Below are positions 51,067-62,372 of a DNA stretch of 64,000 bases, piece after piece (the first letter of the stretch is position 1; each line of letters starts with the position of its first letter). The translations under genes and the position numbers were made by a program. The notes beneath the pieces were generated by a model. It did no database searches. It saw nothing but the letters and a program-made list of their open reading frames with translations, and was not told the DNA's origin. The stretch spans positions 2,401,001 to 2,465,000 of the forward strand of contig NW_027395276.1 of the NCBI RefSeq assembly GCF_027580225.2, read 5' to 3'. This stretch comes from Misgurnus anguillicaudatus. Lineage: Eukaryota; Chordata; Actinopteri; Cypriniformes; Cobitidae.

Positions 51067-54000
51067 GTACAGTATGACAACTGATGATGAAAGTCGGAGC
51101 TGAATTGTAACTGTGCATCTGAATCAGAGAGACTATGATGAGATCAATACAAAAATGCATCACAAATGTGTTTCTTTGAAATGCATTGCAGAATTCTGGG
51201 GAGATGTGGCACAAGAGTTTTACTGGAAGAAGCCTGCCTCAGGACAGATGTTACAGTATAACTTTGATGTTACCAAGGGGAACATTTATGTGAAGTTCAT
51301 GGAGGGTGCAAGAACAAACATCTGCTACAACGTTCTTGACCGAAATGTGCATGAGAGGAACCTTGGAGACAAAGTAGCATACTACTGGTAATGAGTGTAC
51401 TATTCTTATTATTTGCTTAAAGGTGCACTGTGTAACTTTAAGGAGGATCTCTTTACAGAGATGCAATATACTAAATAAAATTATTATCAGTGGTGTATAA
51501 AGACCTTATAATGAACTGTTATATTTTTATTACCTAAGAATAAGCCGTTTTTATTTGCATACACCGTGGGCCCCCTTACATGGAAGTCGCCATTTGGGCT
51601 AGCTTGTTTCTACAATAGCCCAAAACGGCTCTGCAGAGAGTGTTTCGTTTCATCATTACATTGTCTTAGATGATGACGTGTTTGTCCTATGGCAACTACC
51701 GTAGCTTCTCTATGTATTTTGAGTAGGAGGGATGAGCTGTAGACTGAGCCATTGGTTGCATATCAAAATCTCATCACTAGATGATCTCCACACAGCACCT
51801 TTAATTTGAATACAGTAAACAGTGATAAGACAGCCCCTATAAAGATTACATCACCCTTACATCAAAGACATTCATCAAAGACTTTGAATTAACAATAAGT
51901 CTACCTCCATGAGATTGATTGATTTGTTACAGGCAAACCACTCTAAAGAGAGGTTGACTCTTAAAACTTAAGGTGCTTAAAAGGTTCATCACAGCGATGC
52001 CATAAAATATCAATTTTTTAGATCCTTAAAGAACCGTTTCTTTCTTAAATGTTCATAATCTAAAGAACTTTTTCAGTACAGAGAACCTTTTGCGAAACAG
52101 AAAGGTTCTTCGCTGTTATGGAACCATTTAACCAAAAATGTCTTTTAACCAAAAGTACCTTCCAGGAAAATTTTCTTCTAAAAATATATAAACATACAAA
52201 TATATCAAATGAAAGAACAGACCCTCTGCTTTCAAACAAAGAATAAACAAACTGCTTATAAACTCCTAAATATGGGCATTTTTCTTTAAAAATATATTGT
52301 ATTTTTGTAAAGAAATTGTGTTAGAGATTACATTCAGAATGATTATCAAACATACACAGCGTTTAAAATTAGTAAATAATGTTTGGCTTCAGTTTTTTTT
52401 TTTTTTTTTGCATAAATAACAGTACAGTATACATTATGTACAAATGGTATACTGTGTGCAAACATCACTTAATATTTGTGTTTATTGTCATGTATGACGT
52501 TGTACAGTTTTGTGTGTTCAGGTTTAGTCAGTATCTGGTAAACTCAAACCGTTTAATTATCACTTAAATTAAATATAAACACAGCCAGATTTGAATATTA
52601 GCGGTTAGCGCTTTATCTTCATCTCCTTTCACAGATGTCAACGCTGCGTTTTTGCACTGTTTTCAAATAATTTCTCTACGATTCTCCTAGATTAAATTAT
52701 GAAGACAAACATAAAACATACGGACTAAGCGCCAGATCTGTATAATTGAATAATAACGGGGTTTTTTTCATAAATTGGTTAAGTGCGATTATCTAGTGGA
52801 TAATCACGGTATTGCAGATTAACATAAAAATTCTTTAGAAACACTTTTTTATGCAAACGTTTTCTCTTAATTGACGAAATAACCTGTCAATGGCGGGAAA
52901 AGAGTTAAAAGTGAAGTTATTGTAATCGTGTTGTTTTGGCATGAAATGTTGTTCATAAATCTCAAAATTGATGCTTTGAAATATAAATAGACTTTGCAAC
53001 AGTAGGTTTCAGATCAAAACTGTTACACGTTTTTAAAAATAAAAGTGCTTAAAAGGTTCTTTACGGTGATGCCATAGAATTATTTTTGGTTCCTCAAAGA
53101 ACCATTTAGTCAAAAGTCCTTAGAACCATTTTTTTTTTGAAACAGAAGATTCTTCAGATGTTAAAGGGATAGTTTGCCCAAAAAAGAAAATTCGATCATC
53201 ATTTTTCTCATTCTATTGTTACAAACCTGTATAAAATTTTCTTTGTTTTGATATACACAAAGGAAGATATTTTGAGGAATGTTTGTATTCAAACTCGTCA
53301 TAAACCCCGTTCAATTCTATAGTAGGAAAAGAGAATACTATGAAAGTGAATGGGGCCTCCGATCGGTTTGGTTAAACATTCCTCAAAATATCTTCCTTCG
53401 TGTTCAGTAGAACAAAGAAATGTATACAGGTTTGTGACAACATGAGTGTGAGTAAATGATGACAACATTTTAATTTTTGGGTGAACTATCCCTTTAAAGG
53501 TTCTTTATGGATCCATTCAGCCAAAAATGTCTTATATGGCATCTTGAAGCACCTTTATTTTTAAGATAATACTCATAACAATGTAATATGCTTGATAAAT
53601 TGTGTGAGATGGGGATATGTTCAACTTGGATTTAAAACCCTCATAGAAGTTTGCATAAAACATGTTCTCAGGACAGATTCCTGGCTGTAGTTCCTACAAT
53701 CCAGTCTAGACTTTCTTCTCTGGCACATTTGATAAGGTGTTTTTGGCAGACAGTTCTGTTCTTATAGCCGGCGAAAAAAACAACAACAGCAACCACGCAG
53801 AGCAAATAATTCAGTAAGACATTAACCAACAAGCGGACACGTGCAGAGGTTTAGCCACTAAAAGCAGGTATAAACAGTACTGTGCAAAGTCTCAGGCCCT
53901 GCCAACCACAATAGCATCTTAACAAGGTCTTACATTTGCATGCACTTCTCACATTTTAGGTTGGCATATGTCGGTCTGCTGAGTTGACTCTTCTTTTGCT

Positions 54001-57000
54001 TGTGCAATAAACAGGGCCAAACACATACAGTAGCTGATAGACATCCAAGTCTAATACGGGCAGCTCTGCCAAAGACACCTTATCTTTTCCAGTAAAAATG
54101 GGACACATGTGCATGCAGGCATTCAAATAAGGTGAAATGCATTGTTATGAATTATTTTTTTGACAGTATCATTGTTTTCTCCAGGGAAGGTAACTCACCT
54201 GATCATCACCTGACCATCACCTACAGTCGGCTGTTGAGACAAGTGTGCCGATGTGCTAATGCTCTAAAGCTGCTTGGTAATAACATTATCTGGAAATATA
54301 CCTGCAAATAAACCCAGCTGAAATATAAAATCATCCTGCATAACGTAAAAATATAACCTTGATATCTTTAATATTGACTGAGTAAGGTCATATCAAAGAT
54401 CGAAACTAATGTGAAATCAGTGAGTGATCTTTGTTACAAAGTAACATTGAAGCAGAGTTAAAAGCTGCAATATGTAACTTTTTCCTCTCTATCACCATCT
54501 CTGTTTGAAACCTAAAATTGTATTTTACATCTTATTTGTAGAGTTATCGTCTTAACTTAGGTTTAATTGTTGGCTGCTTCATTTAAAGTGGCCATTATGG
54601 GGATCAGTGTTTGTTTTAGTCGGACATGACTATACACTGTAAAAAAATGCAGCATTTTTGTCAAATCAACATATATTTTGTTACTTTAACTTATAAAAAC
54701 AAGTTGAAATATCACAGGTAAAAACTTGAAATAATAATGTGATTCATGCTAAAAATAGGTTGATTTGACTCGCAAAACCAAGTGGTTTTAACTTAACTAA
54801 ACAGTTTACGTACTATGAACTCTTTTGAGTTTTTTCCGATCTTGATGTTTTGTGTCTGTGGTCCAGGTGTAAAAAAGGGGGACAAGGTGGCCATTTACCT
54901 TCCCATGATTCCAGAGCTGGTGTACACAATGTTGGCCTGTGCTAGAATTGGGGCGGTTCACTCTATTGTGGTAAGCAAAACTATGATTTTTATTAAACTG
55001 CATAACTGAATCACATTCACTCACCCTTATGTATTTGTCATTTATTCAGTGACTTGTAGTGCATTCAATGTATACAATGCATTAGTATGAAAAGTAAACC
55101 CATTACATTGGCATTGATATCACTGTTCAACTTTTTAAGCCAGTTTTTTACTATATTATCTCAGTAATTGTTTCTTTTAAATATGAGCATAAAACAGTGC
55201 ACACATGTTTACGTATCTTTGATCTGTGATTACAATGAATGGTCAATATATTTATTGAAGAACCCATATTATGCATAAATAAACCTTTACAATGTGTTTG
55301 TTTAGACATAAATGTATGTTAGCAGTATGTGAGCAACCACCCTACAATAAAAAAACACCCACTTTTTTAATCCCCATAAAACCAAAGCAGTCTCATTAGA
55401 CATGCTGTTTTGATTAATGTTTTGTTAATGTGATGTTACAGCGACAAAGCCCCGCCCATGGCCACTGACTGACTGGTTAATTTTACCAAAAAAAATTCTA
55501 AATATGTTTGTTAGCAGCGCTGATGCGGCTAAAGATACTATTGTCCCAGACTGTATTCACAGGAATCAGATCTATTTTCAGCCAAAAGCTTGTGATCGTG
55601 ACAAAAGTGCTCACTATCAGTTGGTAAAGAAGTGAGAAACTTTAGCTCATTTGCATTTAAAGGTACACACATAAAAACAGCACTTTTACGCTCTCGTCCA
55701 AATATGGGCATTTTGGACATGATGTAATTAATGATTTGTGGGGTATTTTGAGCTGAAACTTCAAAGACACATTCTAGGCACACCTGAGACTTATGTTACA
55801 TCTTGTAAAAATGGTCAAAACATATAGATACTGCCCATAGTATGCCACAGTTGAAATAATGTTTAATTTATTGTTGGTCAGACATTATAATACTTTATAA
55901 AACGGTTAGTTCCAATCCTTGATTCTGATTGGTCAATAGGTGTGCTTTATTCACAATAAAGCACTGCTATGACCGCTTCACCCAACGGTTCTATTTAATA
56001 TCACTGCGCCCTTAGCAACACCCTTAGCAACACATAAACATATAATGAGACAAAGTCTGAGAACAGTTTGTTGTTTTTATTTGAGCTTTCATGTTGTTGT
56101 TCGCAGTCAGGGACTATTTTTTCTAGCGGAAGGAATGCTTTTATTGATTTAACTTCATGAAAGTTGCACTAATATTTTTTTTACTTTAATATTGTGTGGT
56201 AACCGTTTTATAAAAGCAATAAGGTACTCGAGGCAAGTGCTGTATCGTGAATAAGTAACGGCTGAAGGGGTTGCAGGCACTCCGCTTCGCGTCGTGCCTA
56301 ACAACGCCCTTCAGCCGTTACTTATTCACGATACAGCACAGCCTCTCGTACCTTATTGCTTAAATAAGGTCTTTTTCTCTCCAATCTAAGGGGGACATTT
56401 GACTTTGAATAAATTAGCTACATTTTTGACTTTTAATTATGTTTTTATGAACATCAGGGTCAGTTCTTGAAATTGTATAGTATGTGATTTTAAAATGGTT
56501 TAAACTTTGTCTCAGCTTTAGCAGGAATATTGTTAATGTGTATTTAATGAATGTGCCCTCATTTACCCCACCATGACTATTTTTACCAGCCAAGACTCTC
56601 TTGCCATGTAAAGGTTATAGCTGAAGTAAAAATATCACAGGCACTTTTAATCAAGTATTTAAAGTATTGAAACTATTTGATGCATAGATGATGACCCCAT
56701 TTCAGCCAGCCCATTGTTCTCCTTATCCTAAATTATATTCAAATGTGAAATGCTTTTTCCTATTACAGCCCAATATTCAGATAAACTTCTTTACTTCTCA
56801 TAAACTTTTATACTTCCTTTATCTTAAAGGAATAGTCTACTCATTTTCAATATTAAAATATGTTATTACCTTAACCTAGAATTGTTGATAAATCCCTCTA
56901 TCATCTGTGTGCGTGCACGTAAGCGCTGGAGCGCGCTGCGACGCTTCGATAGCATTTAGCTTAGCCCCATTCATGTACCATTTAGAGATAAAGTTAGAAG

Positions 57001-60000
57001 TGACCAAACACATCAACGTTTTTCCTATTTAAGACGAGTAGTTATACGAGCAAGTTTGGTGGTACAAAATAAAACGCAGCGCTTTTCTAAGCGGATTTAA
57101 AAGAGGAACTATATTTTATGGCGTAATAGCACTTTTGGGAGTACTTCGACTCGCCTGAAAAATCCGCTCCCCTTCTCACTCTCATAATGGGAGAGGGAGG
57201 GTGTTACTGCGCCGAGTTGAAGTACTCCCAAAAGTGCTATTACGCCATAAAATATAGTTCCTCTTTTAAATCCGCTTAGAAAAGCGCTACGTTTTATTTT
57301 GTACCACCAAACTTGCTCGTATAACTACTCGTCTTACTTTCTAAGCAATTAGATAACAAACAAAAATCCCACAATCGTTTTAATGAAGGAGGGATTGGCA
57401 CCATATCTACTCAGGTAAAAAAGTAGTACACTTCTATACTGTACTTAGTGCTCTATTTTCATGCACTAATTTTGTACTTTGTATACTAAAAATTCTTCTC
57501 CTGTCTTTCTGTGTCAGTTTGCAGGCTTCTCCTCAGAGTCCCTGTGTGAGAGAATCGTGGATGCTCGGTGTAATATACTGGTAACAGCAGGTAACTATGG
57601 TTTTACCCTATAGCATCATCTTACCAGAAAGAAGTTGTTAATTCTCTGTATTACACGGCTCTCTAAAAAAATTGGCCAGTTGCGACATTTCCAGGTATAT
57701 TATAGGGAATGTTAATGTACGTCACCGCAGTGTTGCATTATGGGACGTGGGCGCCATGTTTAGAGGCACCGACGACCGCTATGCCATTTAATTCTGGGCA
57801 TGTTAAGCTAAAACTAGGTAAATTTGAAGAAAAACGGAAGATATCGAGAAGTTGAAAGAACAAGAGAAGGGACCCTATCGGGATAAACTAAATGCTACTG
57901 CCAAAAAACTTTATTTGGACAAATAAACAACATAGATCCATATGATTTAGCAGCCCAAGACTGGATTACGGACCTCCGCTTACATATCTGGTCAATTACC
58001 TTGTTTTTGCAGGACTTTATTTACACTTTGCAGGAGTTTAAGAGCTATAAATCCCTTCAAGCTTATAGTAAAGTGACACTTCTTCTTTTGGAGTTTTATG
58101 GTTGGCAAACCAGCTATTTACTGACAATGTGTTAATACCTACGTACCTTAATGATTCTATAAAATAATTTCTCCGTTGTATTCTGCGCGATGAATCAACA
58201 CATGTTCAAAAGATGGCACTTCTGTTTTGGCCAAGTTATTAAAACAAACAAAATGCTAAACATTTAGCTAACGTTGTTATTTAAAGAGTCACAAGCAGTT
58301 GGTTTGAGCAGTTGCATTTAATAAAAAATATGTGTAACAATCGTCAAAATTGTCTAAATATTTATTTTTATAACTCATGTGTTTAGGGTGATCAGAAATG
58401 AATGAATGAATCAATCAATAACTTACATTTGCAAGTTAGTTTGACAGTGTTAGCATAAAAACAAGACAATTTAAGTGGTTCTGCTTTTATTAATCACAAA
58501 TTACTGAATGACTGAAAATGCAGCGAACACACTCTCGCTGATGCAGGGATTTTTTTTGAAAAGTAAACGTTTTTCTCCTGATTACAGCATGCAAACCACG
58601 CGATCTTTTCGTCAGCTCCTGCACCGGCTTCCTTTGTTTTTTCCACGAATAAAAGCTGGAAAAACGTATTCCGTTGTTCAGTTTCCTCCCTGAACGATCG
58701 CGTGACTTGCTTGATCGAGCAGTACTGACCAAACATATCGAAGTTTATTAAAATCTCGACAGAAAATACAAAAACAACCTCCAATACATTAACTCAAATA
58801 CAGCGGGATAGGACGCGTGCCTGCAAAGATGGCGGATTACACATAATCCAACACAGCGTGACGTCAACTCCACATTCCCTATTCCAGATGGCAACCGCCT
58901 GAAACTAATAACACACAGCTGCAAATAATTTTGACATGTACAGTTTAATAATTACACAAAATGTCTTTTAATAACATATCCGGCATTATATTTACAAATG
59001 ATTAAACAAAGACCTGTCCTACCTTAAACCCGAAAGTAAACAGGTCTATCTTGTGGAAGGTCTGCATTCATTAAAAATTAGCAAATAAAATATTACAAAT
59101 CAATATTTAATGTTCCTTACCTTACTTATGAGGTAAATAGTAATGTAATATGCAGGATAATGTAGAGGCAGCAGGTTTGTATAGCGAAATAAACCCTGCC
59201 TATTTCTGTGATAACAACCAGTTGCCTATACATAATCCCTTACTGTGGGTTCACACTAAATGTGAGTTCAACGATTTGCGTTAGTAGATTACATACAAAG
59301 TCAATGCAAAGACGCGATCAGACGCATCCTCATGTGGGGCGATGCGAATGATGTGATATGGGTGGCGAGTTTGCCATGAAAACACGCACCATTCGCCTTA
59401 AACGCGTCTTCGCCCAAGTTGACAATATTCAACTCGAGCGAAAAATTTGCATGACACAAAATTAAATCCCGTGAGTAATCTAGAGCGAGTAACGCAATGC
59501 CCCCTGTTTGGTGTGTACGTAGCATTACTGTAGGTTTTCACCAGCCACATTTGAGGTGTCAAATTCACGTCTACCGCTTCTAGTTTGCCGCTTAAACATT
59601 TTGAGTATATTGGCTTCGTTCGCACGTAAAAGCCGCACTTGAAATTCTAGTCATCGAGACATTCACGCAGAAATTTGCGTCATGGGAGGGGCTTTGCGAC
59701 TCCGTTCGCTTCCTGTAATCATGTCACTACTAGAGCAATCTCCTGATTGGTTAACATGGCGCGTTTTTCCGCCAAAGTTCAAATTTTTCAAATCGCAGCA
59801 ATGCTCAATTTGCATGAACTAGACGTGCGAATGAGGCGGAATTGTGTCTACAACGGCGCGCTTAACGCCTCATTCGTGCCGCGAGACCTCCAGAAGCGCA
59901 TTGAAATCACTTACCCTTGACGCCTCTACCGCGGCTGGTGTGAACGCAGCATTACTTATTAAAGGTGCCATAGAATAAAAAACTGTATTTACCTCAGCAT

Positions 60001-62054
60001 AGATGCGTTCTGTACATAGTAATGGAATATTGTGAGCCTTAAACGCGTTTGTTTCCTAATTTTTATGTAAACCTGCTGCATGCAAAAGACTGCTGGAAAA
60101 CAAGCCAATCTCAACATAATACAGACACAAGCTATGACTGCTGAGTTAGCGCTATATGCTAATTAATGCTATATGCTAGCATTTAGGCTGAAGTTCTACT
60201 ATTGACATTAAAGTTACTTTTTGCACCATCTCATGCCCCCAGTTTGAGAACCACTGTTGTAAATCATTTAAAACCAGCAGTCACATGGGAGCTTGTCATG
60301 TTAACAAAGCTTCGGTCAATTATTTGCCCAGAATGCTTTGGGTGGCCAGTGAGATCTAAATCAGCCCTAATTTTAACACCTGTTCTTTCTCTTTTTTCAT
60401 GCGTTTGCTTTCTCTTTGTGTGTATGTGACCCACAGATGGCGTTTACAGAGGTGACAAACTGATCAATCTGAAGAAGATTGCAGATGAAGCTCTGGAGCG
60501 TTGCAAGGGGAGGTACATGTACATCTTTATTTTTAATATCCTCTTCTTTTTAAAAAAGGATAGTTCACCTAAAAATTACAATTTTGTAATCATTCACTCA
60601 CCTTCATGTTGATCTAAACCTGTATGAGTTTTTTTTAGTACACAAAAGAAAATATTTTTAAACATACAGTAGATCGTAAGCATGCAGATGACTGCACCCA
60701 TTGACTTCCATAGTAGGAAAAACAAATACTGTGGTTGTCAATATGTATAAGAAAAAAGTTTAGATCAACATGAAGGTGAGTAAATGGGAATACTATACCT
60801 TTAAAATCCTCTAACTCAATCTGCACCAAACCATCAGCCCGTTCCAGTGTCACCCATTTGGAATCTATCAAGGGTTGCCGGGCAACAGCACGGTTTGGAA
60901 GCCTCCTTTTTATATCGCTATTATGATGTGTGAAATGAGACATCAGCATCAGAGTGCCAAAAAAAAAACACATGTTACAGAATGAGACCGTGTTGTGCAA
61001 CGTGTCACCAGATGGTTGTCGATAATTATTTCTGTGCATCAGGTGTTGATGGTTATTACTCAAACCATTGACATAATGCAGTGATATGAATACACACAGG
61101 TATCATTTGTGCCGTTGCATCAGTATTACTATTTATATTTAGGCAGCCAAACTGACTTAAAAAAGTAAGAAGAACGGCAATCAATCCAGCCCATTCTCAT
61201 GATTTGCATATAAATAGCACGCAGTGTGAAAAGTCGTGCAATACAAACGGCAAATTTCAAATTTGAGTGCATATGATACACCAGTCCTTCCCGTTTAATT
61301 ACTTTTCATTTTCGCTTGGGTTTTTGTTACATTATATGACATCCTAACTCAGTGGTTCTGGAAGTTTTGGAATGTTTTATGTCATATATTATCTTTCGGG
61401 AGGCATGAAGGGATGCACCATACACAAGGGAGGCCGTACCCCAAAAAAGTTCAAGAACCACTGCCCTAACCCAAATCTAACCCCAACTCCAAGCGACCAC
61501 AGTTTAGAAATAGACAAAAACATGGAGAAACCTATATTTTATATGACATCCTAAAGCAAATCCTAAATCTAACCCCAAACCAAAGCGACAGAAAAAAACC
61601 CAGCCAAAAAATAAGAAACCAATTCATAAAACGACACAAAAGATGCGCTGTATTAAGTGAAGGGGAAGGACTGGCGTATCATACTGTATGCACTCAAAAA
61701 AATTTATTTGGCATATGTATTGCACGACTTTACACACTACGTGATATATCAATCCATTAGAAGTGTAAGAGACAAAATATTTGATAGAGACAAACTGCTG
61801 CCAAGATGTTATATTACTTATCTAAGCTATCAGACTTATGATTTTTGCTTGTTGAATGATAAAAGTGATTTTAGAGTGGTTTCATCATTTGGATGTGTCA
61901 TCAGATATCTGAGTCATTATGTGCTACAGTTTCTGTTGTTAATCTGATCATTTTTACTTTTTGATATTTTTCTCTTAGCATATGTGTTCAGAAATGTGTG
62001 GTGGTGAAACATCACGCCTTCATCACAAACACTGACGCTTCCAACAAACTACAG
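50934..62054 (+). CDS. acss2: Acetyl-CoA synthetase 2 (cytosolic/nuclear), N-terminal part, 7 exons, runs off the window
   Basis: ATP-dependent ligation of acetate to CoA via acetyl-AMP; supplies cytosolic acetyl-CoA for lipid synthesis and nuclear acetyl-CoA for histone acetylation. Exons: 50934-51066, 51192-51387, 54185-54276, 54867-54970, 57518-57590, 60437-60512, 61979-62054; 750 bp, 250 codons of an expected about 700, all GT-AG and in frame. Seen: the ACAS N-terminal domain ([55 protein letters not shown]) and the start of the AMP-binding domain ([47 protein letters not shown]). The ATP-binding P-loop and the C-terminal catalytic Lys lie beyond the right edge. No mitochondrial presequence, which favours ACSS2 over ACSS1. 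Fish also have an acss2-like paralogue (acss2l); I cannot exclude it. Confidence 0.92.
51192..51387 (+). CDS. acss2: acss2 exon 2
   Basis: 196 bp after a 125-bp intron, encoding [14 protein letters not shown] through DKVAYYW (Trp codon split by the donor). Confidence 0.95.
51421..51800. mobile_element. TTAA-flanked MITE in acss2 intron 2
   Basis: Tips AGGTGCACTGTG and, inverted, AGGTGCTGTGTG, with TTAA at 51417-51420 and 51801-51804; 380 bp. Confidence 0.75.
52422..52757. repeat. Diverged duplicate of the ndufv2 5' region, exon 1 missing
   Basis: Matches 48980-49438 in the same orientation, with scattered substitutions and one large gap: after GACAAACATAAAA the copy jumps straight to the equivalent of ATACGGACTGAGCGCCAG, skipping about 49274-49402. 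The copy therefore has no ndufv2 start codon, splice donor or promoter core. It lies in acss2 intron 2. Confidence 0.75.
53165..53493. mobile_element. TTAA-flanked MITE, inserted in another repeat
   Basis: Tips AGGGATAGTTTGCCCAAAAA and, inverted, AGGGATAGTTCACCCAAAAA, with TTAA at 53161-53164 and 53494-53497. The flanking sequence on both sides (AAGGTTCTTTA, GAACCATTTA) belongs to a repeat also seen at about 51970-52170. Confidence 0.78.
54185..54276 (+). CDS. acss2: acss2 exon 3
   Basis: 92 bp, encoding [20 protein letters not shown] then [10 protein letters not shown]; matches the human EGNEPGETTQITYHQLL segment. Confidence 0.9.
54630..54800. repeat. Relic of the CACTGTAAAAAA MITE family
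   Basis: Starts CACTGTAAAAAAATGCAG and contains AACTTATAAAAACAAGTTGA. It resembles 62167-62370 but the right tip is lost. It lies in acss2 intron 3, next to exon 4. Confidence 0.45.
54867..54970 (+). CDS. acss2: acss2 exon 4
   Basis: 104 bp, encoding [20 protein letters not shown] then [14 protein letters not shown], the first strongly conserved block of the AMP-binding domain. Confidence 0.95.
56215..56362. repeat. Long hairpin repeat in acss2 intron 4
   Basis: Arms of about 56 bases (left starts AAGCAATAAGGTACTCGAGG, right is its near-perfect inverted copy) around a 30-bp loop. The larger context (about 55880-56370) carries a CTGATTGGTCAAT-type motif like family B. Confidence 0.75.
56828..57345. 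repeat. TTAA-type repeat with large foldback
   Basis: Starts TTAA|AGGAATAGTCTACTCATT. Its right part is a palindrome with arms of about 125 bases at 57031-57160 and 57210-57335. The right terminal repeat is not visible, so the element may be truncated. Confidence 0.6.
57518..57590 (+). CDS. acss2: acss2 exon 5
   Basis: 73 bp, encoding [20 protein letters not shown] then LVTA. Confidence 0.93.
57704..58880. mobile_element. DNA transposon with THAP relic (ISL2EU-like)
   Basis: Tips AGGGAATGTTAATGTACGTC and, inverted, AGGGAATGTGGAGTTGACGT are related over about 45 bases (TGTTG-ATTATG is shared further in). The dinucleotide AT flanks both sides (57702-57703 and 58881-58882). A minus-strand THAP-like frame lies inside. 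A 2-bp AT duplication plus a THAP domain fits the ISL2EU group; a Kolobok-type element (TTAA) does not fit the flanks. It lies in acss2 intron 5. Confidence 0.55.
58494..58784 (-). pseudogene. Broken THAP-domain ORF
   Basis: The minus-strand frame ends in [11 protein letters not shown], the characteristic C-x2-H-F close of a THAP zinc finger, with an upstream Cys (QYCSIKQV). The overlapping second frame (58490-58732) carries the basic middle part better ([11 protein letters not shown]), which suggests a frameshift. THAP domains occur in P-element, Kolobok and ISL2EU transposases and in host THAP genes; position inside an inverted-repeat element favours a transposon source. Confidence 0.5.
59231..59952. 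repeat. Inverted-repeat element with GTTCACAC tips
   Basis: Left CTGTGGGTTCACACTAA and inverted right CTGCGTTCACACCAGCC. The interior is rich in GCG motifs and inverted pairs. TSD unresolved. Confidence 0.45.
60437..60512 (+). CDS. acss2: acss2 exon 6
   Basis: 76 bp, encoding [20 protein letters not shown] then RCKG. Confidence 0.93.
60557..60800. mobile_element. TTAA-type MITE in acss2 intron 6
   Basis: Tips AGGATAGTTCACC and, inverted, AGGTATAGTATTCCC. TTAA at 60801-60804 on the right; the left flank is A-rich (TTAAAAA). Confidence 0.55.
61205..61752. repeat. Long terminal-inverted-repeat element
   Basis: Left arm with AAGTCGTGCAATAC and CCAGTCCTTCCC is repeated inverted at the right end (GGGAAGGACTGG and GTATTGCACGACTT, slightly diverged) over about 100 bases. 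It ends about 230 bases before acss2 exon 7. Confidence 0.6.
61979..62054 (+). CDS. acss2: acss2 exon 7 (last in window)
   Basis: 76 bp, encoding [20 protein letters not shown] then SNKLQ. It ends in phase 0; the next exon lies beyond 64000. Confidence 0.88.
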
Positions 62055-62166
62055 GTACAATAGTTCATCCAGAAATTATTATAAAATATTGATAAAACAA
62101 TATATAATAAGAGCTCTCGTACATCATACACACACATCAAGAAGCATTTCTGTCATTTCGACCATA

Positions 62167-62370
62167 CACTGTAAAAAAGGTAAAAGTTGGATCAACTTAA
62201 AAAAATATATTTAATTGGTAACACCTAAAAAATTAAGTTGTTTCAACTTACATGTTTAAGTAAAAAAAGACTTTAAATGAAAAAATTACATTAAAATAAC
62301 TTACATTTTTTGGTGTTACTGTTATTGTTTTTTAGGTATTAATTAATTTTTAAGTTAACTTTTTACAGTG
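62167..62370. mobile_element. Tc1/mariner-type MITE, TA TSD
   Basis: Inverted tips CACTGTAAAAA, TA at 62165-62166 and 62371-62372, 204 bp, in acss2 intron 7. Confidence 0.7.
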
Positions 62371-62372
62371 TA

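Noticed and set aside
54815..55009. ORF starting [13 protein letters not shown] before acss2 exon 4
   Set aside because: Intron sequence read through into exon 4; the real exon starts at 54867 after CAG and keeps frame with exon 3.
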